The notes under the pieces are model-generated. The model worked only from the letters and a program-made list of their open reading frames with translations, did not search any database and was not told where the DNA came from. This document shows, in pieces, positions 56,408 to 64,000 of a stretch of 64,000 bases of DNA. The position numbers and the translations under genes were made by a program. The stretch lies in the NCBI RefSeq assembly GCF_026914185.1, contig NC_070573.1, positions 248,001 through 312,000 on the forward strand, given 5' to 3'. The stretch comes from Puccinia triticina. Its lineage: Eukaryota; Basidiomycota; Pucciniomycetes; Pucciniales; Pucciniaceae. Position 1 is the first letter of the stretch, and each line of letters begins with the position of its first letter.

Positions 56408-56969
56408 ATATTGACCCCGCAATCCAGGGTCCTAAAAGACACGATCCGGTAGAACATTCGAAAGAAACGGTGGAAGAGACGGTGAAAGATATCATGGAGA
56501 AAGTGAAACAGAACGACGAAGTGATCCGGTCGAGTGAATTGGTCCGCCCGTCTCCTCTCTATATGCGCATCTCTCGACTTCACCTGGTTGCAGTACTAAC
56601 ACAAATGTTCAACTTTTTCGATCGGACTTGAACAGGACCTGACAAAAATCCAACCTAAAAAACCGAATTGGGACTTGAAAAGAGATTTGACGAAAAAGCT
56701 TTCAAAGTTGGAACCGATGACACAGGCGGCATATGCGACTCTCATAAGTTAGCAGCCGGTCACGCGCCACCCCTTTCCCTGATCTCCATACTCCTTTATT
56801 GAAATCATTGATTTACTGACTCTGCTTGTCTGTTTCTACAGGAAGAAGGATGCAGGCGGAAGGCACGACTCTGACGGACGAAGGAACGGCTGCTTTAGTC
56901 AAGGAAATGAACACTGATAGGAATCCAGTCGCAGAGCAAAGCGACGACTCGGGTGAGGGAGAAAATTGA
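56250..56969 (+). CDS. CWF18: Cwf18/CCDC12-type spliceosome component
   Basis: Four exons: 56250-56351, 56428-56541, 56636-56747 and 56842-56969. All introns are GT-AG (76, 94 and 94 nt). The protein has 151 residues, about the usual family size. The family signature is in exons 3-4: DLTKIQPKKPNWDLKRDLTK, KLSKLEPMTQAAYATLIRRR, matching CCDC12/Cwf18 (PRKPDWDLKRD, KLEKL, RTQRAIAELIRERL). These proteins belong to the activated spliceosome with the Prp19/NTC-related factors in the nucleus. Exon 1 (residues 1-34, MSTTEARATD ... KLRQLRQRM) is almost identical to exon 1 of SYF2 1.6 kb downstream. It supplies the short N-terminal coiled coil that both families normally have, so exon sharing is compatible with function. 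No lesions seen. Confidence 0.88.
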
Positions 56970-57688
56970 GTACATTTGCAAGAGATGTCTCATGGTTTGG
57001 GTCAGCTATGGAAATCTGACCAGACGATTCAATGTTTGTACAATACAATTGCAATGCTCCCTACAAACTTAATCTTGCCCTTTTGTGTGAAATTTTACTG
57101 AGCCTCTGGCCCTTGGAATCACAGGACTGCAAGTATGTATACACAGGCTTCAAAATCTTGCACATCCTCCTCCCCTCCAAAATCACTGTCCATCTTGCAA
57201 GACTGGCCTACAATTTACAACTTGGCAGGGACTGGTTATTTTAGGCCACTTTTTTCCAACAAAGAAGTGAGGCCTTGCTTGGCAGCAACATACTGTGGGC
57301 AATGTATGACAATAAAATCACAATTCTGGTGGGACTATCCGAAGATTTTTTCCTCATATGTCTCCTGTTCAGTTTGCTGTCACACAGTGCCTGAAAGGTA
57401 CCTGAGAAGCACAGCTGAAGCTACCAAGTTTCCTTGAATGATGTCAAGTCGACTCGATTTTTGATGCATTCCCAGGTTATGTACTGAGGACATGAGGACT
57501 TCAGACCTAAGTCCATCTCCCTTCCTTGGGACGGGAGGCTTTGCTGAGCTCAGCTAGTAGAGTATAAAAATAAAGGCCCAGACAAGGCAACATGTCACAG
57601 TTACACAGTTTGAGGCTCATGAAGTTGCCTCTGCAAGGGGGAGATTATCCTATTTTGTATGTGGAAAACCTCCGTAAGAGAGATGAAT
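56970..57688. other. 3' flanks of convergent CWF18 and TSR2
   Basis: No gene recognised. A TATAAAAATAAAGG block near 57562 and CTCCCTACAAACTTAATC near 57058 are typical of non-coding DNA here. The genes on each side converge, so this holds both terminators. Confidence 0.5.
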
Positions 57689-58336
57689 CTAGTGCCGTTG
57701 GGATGACTTTGTAACCAGGGTAAAACCATCCTCATCGATTGTAGGGCTGGGATGGCGACGTGCGGCCGGTGTTTGAGAAGATGGCTCATCGACCCTCATG
57801 TTATCTTCATCATCCTCGCTCTCTCCATCGTCGCTGACATGACCCTCGTCGACCAATTGAGCGGTAATCTGAGAAGAATTAGTACGTCGTTTAGCCGCGA
57901 CTCGTCCGACCCGTTGGATGACTTGACCCCTAGATCTGACGGCTTCCTCGTCGGCAGCGCTGGCCATGGCTGACCATTCGTTCCACAGACTGATCAGGTC
58001 ACGGGTGACCGAGATCTCCGATTCATCCTCGATTCGCACATCCAGAGTTCCGAAGATCCAGCCGAGCAGAAAGTCCTCGATTTCTTCAGTGTCGGGAATC
58101 GGCCGCTGATCGTCCGCTCCTTGTTGGACAGATTCTGGGACGGCTGGCTGGGCGTCAAGGAAAGCACCGACGAGCTCGGTTGCCAGCTCGGACCGGGCCT
58201 GGTCCTGTGCGACTCGTGACTGGTGGGTGGCTGATTGCTCGAAGGAGAGTTGCAGGGCTGGCCAGATCGTCAACAGTTCAACCACTGACCGAGCGAACGG
58301 GACGAGGTGAATCGGTGGTGGTGGGGCGGAGTCCAT
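57689..58336 (-). CDS. TSR2: Tsr2-like pre-rRNA-processing protein
   Basis: 215 residues in one exon from ATG 58334-58336. Tsr2 is a chaperone that delivers Rps26 (eS26) to pre-40S particles. The N-terminal half has FARSVVELLTIWPALQLSFE, matching the family's Trp-x-x-Leu helix, then IEDFLLGWIFGTLDVRIEDE, the region before the second helical block. The C-terminal tail is acidic (DDGESEDDEDNMRVDEP) and ends with DEDGFTLVTK, the DEDGF signature of Tsr2. The Trp-Gly-Gly element after the first helix is not present, so it is a divergent member. An in-frame codon extends the frame to 58429 but would enter the duplicated promoter block; the internal ATG fits the family length. Divergent from SYF2 with 265 bp between start codons. 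Confidence 0.82.
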   Translation of the reverse strand: MDSAPPPPIHLVPFARSVVELLTIWPALQLSFEQSATHQSRVAQDQARSELATELVGAFLDAQPAVPESVQQGADDQRPIPDTEEIEDFLLGWIFGTLDVRIEDESEISVTRDLISLWNEWSAMASAADEEAVRSRGQVIQRVGRVAAKRRTNSSQITAQLVDEGHVSDDGESEDDEDNMRVDEPSSQTPAARRHPSPTIDEDGFTLVTKSSQRH

Positions 58337-58601
58337 TTTGTTGAGACGCAGGTGTGCTTTGGGGGTTGGCCGAGAACAAAAAAACCGTGCAGCGAGTGCG
58401 ATGGAGCACCTGTCACAAATACATGACATTCGCCCGTTCTCCCGCCCCCCGGAGAGGTCCCCGGTAGGCTGTTATGGATCCCCAAGACCCGCGCAGGTGT
58501 CTGGGTTGATATGACACTTGACTGACAACTACCACATCCGCCGCTTCAACCAAGACTTGCTGCACCCAGTTTGATTCAACGTTGCGACCTTTCTCCTGGC
58601 C
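58337..58601. promoter_or_regulatory. Bidirectional promoter region TSR2/SYF2
   Basis: 265 bp between divergent start codons. 58417-58601 belongs to the block duplicated from or to the CWF18 promoter; 58337-58416 is unique. GC-rich (CCCGCCCCCCGGAGAGG), with no evident TATA box. Confidence 0.7.
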
Positions 58602-58759
58602 ATGTCAACTACAGAGGCCCCACCTACTGATTCGCCCGCTACGAGTACAACAGATGCAATGCAAGCGCGGGTCGAAAAACTACGGCAACTGCGTCAGCGA
58701 ATGGTAGGTCGATTTGCTATAAACTTCCGGCGCTTTTATCTGCATGTTTTTCTGATAAA
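58417..58759 (+). promoter_or_regulatory. Duplicated promoter, 5'UTR, exon 1 and intron 1 start (SYF2 copy)
   Basis: Second copy of the 343-bp block (first at 56065-56407). Homology stops abruptly at 58417, 81 bp upstream of the TSR2 start codon, and at 58759 inside intron 1. The three mismatches in coding DNA all change amino acids (Arg-Ala to Pro-Pro, Ile to Thr). Confidence 0.95.
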
Positions 58760-59766
58760 TATATAATCGGATTAATCTTATCAGGAACAATCGTCTCGAG
58801 CTAACCGGAAAGACGTTATCGCAGAAGCAAACCGATCACATGTGAGCGCCAAGGAAATCGCGCGCCTTGAACGCAAGAAGGCCCAGGCTATCGCACTGGG
58901 ACAAAAGGCAGAGGCTGCCGAAGCTGGCGAAGACTTGGAGCGGAAACGTGCATGGCAATATAGCATCGAAGATAACGAAAGATGGGATAAAAAACTCAAG
59001 CAGAAAGCGAGCAGAGGCAATCATGAATTCACCGGTTCGCCCCTCAATATCAATACAGTTATCAACTCACATCCTATGATTACTCAATTAACAGAACTGA
59101 CGTTCTAAATTGACTTCCTATCCCTTAGATTACGATGATTATGCAAGACGAAAATATAAAAAAGATATTGACAGCCTCAAACCCGATTTAGTCAGCTACA
59201 ACAAACAAAGAGCCGCTGCCACAGGTTCCGGGGCCTCGACTAGCTCAGCACTTGTCACTGGATCATCCACCTCGGTCATCCAGCGAGCGGCTGCCGAGAA
59301 CCTCTACAGAAACATGGACAGTCTAGTCTACGCTGATCATCGACCCACTGAAGAGGCAGTTGATCGCGTTGTCGGGAAACTTAATCTTGAGTACGTTCAT
59401 GATAAGTTGGTAGGTATTTTCAATCCGACTGACATGTCGATCTATCTCCCCAGTATCGACAAGAGGAGCAAACGTTCTCGTGTCAGGAAAGAGGAGGACG
59501 GCGAAATTACTTACATCAACGTCAGTCACGCCTCCGACTGTTTCTCGTCTTACAAAAAAGTACTGAACCTATATATTTTCTCTCTCATTTTTATAGGACA
59601 AGAACAAGGCGTTCAATCAAAAGGTGGACTATCGACGTAACTGCTTCAGAGCTTTATGTACACTCTCACTAATGACAACCCCTTTTTTGCTCTACAGATT
59701 GGCCGGTTTTACAACAAATACACCGAGGAGATCCGAGAAAATATCGAGCGAGGAACAGCTCTATGA
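58602..59766 (+). CDS. SYF2: Syf2, pre-mRNA splicing factor
   Basis: Six exons: 58602-58703, 58785-59034, 59129-59390, 59454-59520, 59597-59623 and 59698-59766. GT-AG introns of 81, 94, 63, 76 and 74 nt join them into 258 residues, near the family's usual 215-260. Syf2 is an NTC-associated factor present in catalytically active spliceosomes. Family blocks: QSSRANRKDVIAEANRSHVS (Arg-rich N-terminal helix), ERKRAWQYSIEDNERWDKKL, DYDDYARRKYKKDIDSLKPD, AAENLYRNMDSLVYADHRPT, EEAVDRVVGKLN, DGEITYIN | DKNKAFNQK | IGRFYNKYTEEIREN and IERGTAL at the end. The third intron (59391-59453) is a multiple of three without a stop, so its retention would add residues; donor GTACGT fits best. Exon 1 is shared with CWF18. 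Confidence 0.92.
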
Positions 59767-60732
59767 ATTGTATCAAAATATGGTCTTGTTCCCGCTTCTC
59801 CTTACAGCTTGCTTCAATGTAAATACTTTATTTGTCTCTGTATTTTGTATTCCCATAATTGGTGGACAACTAGCTTGGTTCATCCTTCTTTCTTCATTTA
59901 CATAGCATCAAAGAAAACCTCGGAGAGAGAAGTTGTTTGCTGATCACCAAGGTGACTGAAATTAAACCATGCAAACTCTGAAGTGGGTTTCCACCTTTCT
60001 CCGTGAGGGAACATCTTGTGACCTGCTGCACGTCCCGCGGGCCCAATTTGACCCAAAATTCTCACAAAACGGCTGTCCGGGTTCTTGCGCTGGAGTGGTC
60101 TCGGACCTGTCGGAGTGTGCCGACCGGGAGACCCTGCAGGCCTGCCTTCATTCAGTCACGTCAGTCTGCTCCACTGTGCATAAACAAATTCCCAAATCTT
60201 CTAACTTTGGCAATATCTTGATCTTCCATCAGGACTTGTTCAGTGATCAACTTGTGGCAGTTAGAGAGTGAAGGAATGATGTGCCTATTATGCGGCAGTT
60301 TATAATGACCACCGGTTTGACTTGATGGAAACTGATGACCAAAAACACACACACAGCCTTCTAGTGATCTTCTCGCCGTGCTGGTTGTATCGGTTTGCTC
60401 AGGTTTGCTCAGGATGAAGAACGAGTGCAAGTATGTATTTATTTTAAGTCCAACCAGAACGCCATTAGCGAGTCGATTTCGATTTCCGGTTCTATGTATT
60501 TGGGAGTGTTATGATGTGCCATAAAACTTAGAAGGTACCACCCTCAACTGCAGTATAATTGCTAACTCCTCCGAGTCCCGCGAACAACAGCTGGGGCAGC
60601 CGGTGACCTGATTCAAAGGGTCAAGTCATCGGTCAACAGTCATTTTTCTGAGTATGCGCCCTTTTCCACGAAGAAACTTTGGCCATCCCGGTCAACTGCT
60701 CGCTGACAGTGCGGCAGCGAGACAGCACAACT
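59767..60732. other. SYF2 3' flank and intergenic DNA
   Basis: No gene recognised. A short CACACACACA-containing stretch lies near 60345. Short open frames on both strands look like chance. Confidence 0.5.
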
Positions 60733-61161
60733 TCAGACGGCTTGTCTCTTGCTCTCTTGGATCACATGGACTAATAAGCTAATCTCGAAAACGCGATCAA
60801 ACATCAGTCTAGTGAGCCGATGGGGACTCCGGCAATCCTGTGGGAGACAGACACAACCGTTGCGTTTCGTCGCGATGAAGTCATGACACACTGCAAATGG
60901 GGTACCGGTACCCTTTCTTCTACTTCTACCCCCAAAACCATTCCCAGGTTTACCACCTGTTAGTGGATCTGGTACGGCACACGAGCCATATTGCGCCAGG
61001 GGAAGAATGTCTCTTGCCGACGTACACTGTACACGGGCAGAAATCTCATAGTTAGGAGCTTCCCACATTTTCTCGGTTGGTAAATGGGAAAAAGAATCTA
61101 TCACGAAACCTTGGATGGGTACATAAATACGTACCAGCGAAGAACTAAGAAAAAAAAACAT
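60733..61161 (-). CDS. Doubtful small cysteine-containing protein
   Basis: A 142-codon frame from ATG 61159-61161: a hydrophobic start (MFFFLSSSLVRIYVP), then VQCTSARD, YGSCAVPDP, FAVCHDF and GCVCLPQDC. The start could be a weak signal peptide and the even Cys count would suit a small secreted protein, but no family is recognised. GTACGTATTT just after the first ten codons looks like an intron donor, so the true structure may be spliced. It could equally be a chance frame. Confidence 0.3.
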   Translation of the reverse strand: MFFFLSSSLVRIYVPIQGFVIDSFSHLPTEKMWEAPNYEISARVQCTSARDILPLAQYGSCAVPDPLTGGKPGNGFGGRSRRKGTGTPFAVCHDFIATKRNGCVCLPQDCRSPHRLTRLMFDRVFEISLLVHVIQESKRQAV

Positions 61162-61227
61162 GGGGTTTAGCGAGCCAGCTTGACCATAGGTCCACCGTCC
61201 ATACTGGATCACTTCATGATCCACCAT

Positions 61228-61712
61228 CTTGATTCACGGATATTGGTGGTCTCTTTGCCATCCTAGCAAATGGCTCGTCAGCGAACCAGATCAAGTCACC
61301 TACCCAACGTCATTGAGAATTTTTTCAAGGAAGAACTTCGAATCTGGTTGTTTGACTTCCGATTAGCATACGTCAAGTCGTCCAGCCAAAGAATTTATGT
61401 ATGTACTTGGGCCTTATGGCCAAGCCTACGGTTTGCAGATTCTTTCCGTCAGCTCTGGCTGCCCGAGGTGAAGCAACTCGACAGACGCGTCGTGATATGC
61501 TACTCGCTTGAAGTGGATAAATATAGGACCCCTCGGGGTTGTCGCTGCAGCTTTCCCTCGGCACTCCCACCGGATTGAAGAGCCAAACCATTCAAGACAC
61601 TCCGATTATAAGATACAAAATTAGCTCATTTGCTGATAAAAAAAACCCACATTCTTGACTATCCGCATCCTCTCATTCTGCTTCTTGGACCAATTCTACT
61701 CTCTTACGCGTT
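61228..61712. other. Intergenic, upstream of the secreted-protein gene
   Basis: No gene recognised. A TATA-like ATAAATATAGG lies at about 61517, some 195 bp upstream of the start codon at 61713. Confidence 0.4.
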
Positions 61713-63154
61713 ATGAATCATCCATTCTTGAGGAATATTACTTGGCTAGCTTGGACAAGTCTTTTTGTTTTAGTTTCGGGAACAGAGGCCAATTGGGATG
61801 AAGCCACAGGGCACATTCGAGACCACAAGCCCACTGAGGAATGGTTGAGTATGAACTCGGGTATATACAGCCGGCGAACTCTCTCATCTGGACCGTGCCT
61901 GTTTCATGCTGACTATTTGCTTTTTTTACCTCGATAGCTTCGGCAATGACCTCTAATATACAAGTGTCAGAATGTGCACGTAATACCAGGCTTGCATATC
62001 CTAAAGGTTGGTACTGTCTACGTTTCAGAGCTGGCCATATTCTTCTGACATAAGCCACCTTGTGTGATCTATCTTGCACTTGCAGTCCAGCTTTTTGCAT
62101 ATTTTGAGGTCAATCATGGCGATGACTGTTATCATGGCTGTGTAAGCGAAAACCACTCTTGTGTCGTGGCAGGGTTACAAATGAAGAGGCATATTGCTAT
62201 CCAAGAGGTTATTGAATCAACACATTTATGTTTTGTCATTCACGCCCATCTCTCACCAGCCATATGGAAACTGCCACGCCTTCACTAACTTCCCTCAGCC
62301 TGATGATCTCGAACCGTCTTATACGGATGGTCATAGCTTCTTTTGGCAGTAAGCTCAAACTTTTCTGAGAAACAAGAGCCACGGACTGATTCTCTTTCTG
62401 TGATCCATCACTTCTATAGTAAGCTCGGCGGCCATCCAGGTTGTAAGTCTGCTACCTCACCATAACGTCGAGTCCATAAGCCCAAATTGGTCTCACCGGT
62501 TGCTTATAAACACCGTTCATATATATTTCCTTAGCTGGTGTGAAGCCTATCTGTGAGTGTTACAAGAAGTGTGAAGGTCGATGGGCGCGAGATCTTAATG
62601 GGAATTTTCACATTCTTACAGCAAACCCAAGAAATGGAGCGTACGGATGGGAAGATAGCATCAATGGGAGATATTATGACGGAAAGCCGGATTATTCCAG
62701 GAAGCAGAACGACCATGACGAGCACTACCCTTTGTGGAGTCAAAGGAAAACCGCCTTGACTCCATGGCCGGCAGACGCGGCCCAAAGGTTTGAGAACGGC
62801 GAACCTGAGCCTTATCATCCAAAATGTGGACGTCCATGTGAGTTGTTTAGAGTTCTGACATTCAAGATTGAAAAACCATTTACAGAGGGCTGAATAACGA
62901 AAACACTTTTTTCTGTCTCATGAAACTATTCAGGCGAGCCCAACAAGGACCCTGGTTCGGTCCCGGGAGCTTATGGAAACTATCACTCCACACCTGCCTC
63001 GGAATACTTTCCTCCCAAAGATTGGGAAGGAAGCTGCGACGACAGTAACTACTCATCGGGCCCGAATCATAAACCGGACCGCATAAATTCGACTTCAAGA
63101 AGCCGGCTGTTAGCTCGGCGATATCGAAAAAAGAATAACTGGCTGGTCCCTTAG
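61713..63154 (+). CDS. Predicted secreted cysteine-rich protein (candidate effector)
   Basis: Five exons: 61713-61860, 62086-62141, 62260-62329, 62535-62837 and 62934-63154, giving a continuous 265-residue frame. Residues 1-26 (MNHPFLRNITWLAWTSLFVL, then VSGTEA) form a clear signal peptide. The mature part holds about ten Cys in small clusters: DDCYHGC, PYGNCHAF, ICECYKKCEGRW, KCGRPCEP and GSCDDSNY. It is rich in Tyr, Gly, Pro and Asn, and ends in a basic tail. Four introns are GT-AG. The third donor (GTCATA at 62330) is weak; the stronger GTAAGC at 62349 would break the frame, so this junction is uncertain. No known domain is recognised. Secretion plus small Cys-rich make-up is typical of rust effector candidates. 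Confidence 0.65.
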
Positions 63155-64000
63155 GCCTCGTAGACATATCTTGAAGTGTGCTAGTAAGAACAGTAGTGTC
63201 AGATAAAAAAGAAGACCATAGTTAGAGTCGACCGAGTATATCGCCCTCAATACACGCCAAAATTAAAAATACCATGGTCCGAGTCTGAAAATAGAAGCAC
63301 TTTATTCTATGAAAAAATTGCTAGCTGATTTGAATTTGTAGCCTATCCGAAAACGAAATCCTAACGTGAAAATGATTGTATTAGACATGCCTCAAAATTG
63401 AATGCAGAACCTTTGAATCACTTTGCCTATGATCTTGAGCCGTTGAAGTTGATCCTCCCTCAACTCAGCCCATTGCGCCCACAGTTTTGTCGTCGATTAT
63501 TTCCTGTTCGTCAAAATCCTTCGGAAAATTCCAAACATTTATGAGCTGCAGGTTTATTTACAGTTAATCCAGAGAGCAAAATAAGAGTGTTACCTTAAGT
63601 ATTCCTCTCTGGCAGCTAGAAAACGAAACGGCCAACTTGGTCTTGCCCCCTCCCCAATAAAAGTGTTTCCCACGCGTTGCCAAAGCCGCTCCAAAAGCGT
63701 GGCGCGCTACATAGCGCTGCGCGGCTTGGGCAAAAAGCGCTGCGCTACACTTTTTTTGCAGCGCAGCTTTTCACACCTGGGGACTTGTTTCGATGTACAT
63801 ATCAAAAAGCCTTAATTAGACCGGTTTTATGTGTAACCTACCTTTCTATCTTCTCAACATCACATCGATCAGCGGAAGCAACACATAAGTGCGCAGCAAG
63901 TCCCTCCCTGTGGGCGGAGACTTTGCCACCAGCGCCAGTGCTACAAAGCAAGCCACCCACCAGGGGCGACTTGTGCTAATTAGGCTCAACTCGCTGTTGA
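63155..64000. other. Non-coding, with MITE-like GCGC repeat remnant
   Basis: 63690-63770 contains GCGCTACATAGCGCTGCGCG and AAAAGCGCTGCGCTACAC, similar in word content to the element at 48890-49361. 63890-63985 has GCAAGTCCCTCCCTGTGGG and GCGACTTGTGCTAATTAGG, related to the dispersed repeat at 32745-32830. No gene. Confidence 0.5.

Noticed and set aside
61270..61578. Plus-strand 102-codon frame
   Set aside because: No signal peptide, motif or splice partner; it probably is the upstream region of the secreted-protein gene.

Overview
This window looks like a transposon-dominated stretch of a rust-type basidiomycete genome (Pucciniomycotina, probably Pucciniales). That is an inference. It rests on four housekeeping genes with short GT-AG introns (about 60 to 95 nt), a five-exon secreted cysteine-rich gene of effector type, several transposon orders per 10 kb, TTAGGG telomere-type repeats, and C-to-T damage that falls repeatedly in TCG context, a RIP-like signature reported for this subphylum.

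Layout. 1-1.7 kb: 3' part of a hAT transposase. 1.7-9.3 kb: a short LTR-like element and a Ty1/copia element that is split by a gag-less Ty3/gypsy element with 350-bp LTRs; the copia piece stops at four telomere-type repeats. 9.3-12.1 kb: a PIF/Harbinger transposase relic. 12.8-15.7 kb: a complete hAT element with a perfect 8-bp target duplication. 16.9-17.4 kb: a single-pass membrane protein gene. 18.7-20.2 kb: two MITEs. 21.3-28.6 kb: a second copia relic fused to a chromodomain gypsy relic, each carrying an insertion. 30.0-32.7 kb: nested kilobase-scale palindromes. 33.6-35.0 kb: NOP53. 35.7-44.8 kb: a tyrosine-recombinase (DIRS/Ngaro-type) retrotransposon split by three 1.3-1.6 kb elements of one short-element family. 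48.7-51.2 kb: a 28-bp hairpin satellite between direct repeats. 51.5-55.6 kb: hAT and LINE relics. 56.2-59.8 kb: CWF18, TSR2 and SYF2. 60.7-63.2 kb: a doubtful small ORF and a secreted cysteine-rich protein gene.

The host genes form a gene-expression set. NOP53 and TSR2 act in ribosome biogenesis; CWF18 and SYF2 are spliceosome components. CWF18 and SYF2 share an almost identical 343-bp block containing promoter, 5'UTR, exon 1 and the start of intron 1, so two different splicing proteins begin with the same first exon. TSR2 and SYF2 are divergent with 265 bp between their start codons.

Most notable: the shared first exon; the palindromic satellite with a base-pair-preserving change; an LTR-like family with a TATATAAGGAGGCCTC core promoter and 4-bp CG-rich target duplications; and loss of catalytic Asp/Glu residues in four transposon families by the same CGA-to-CAA change.
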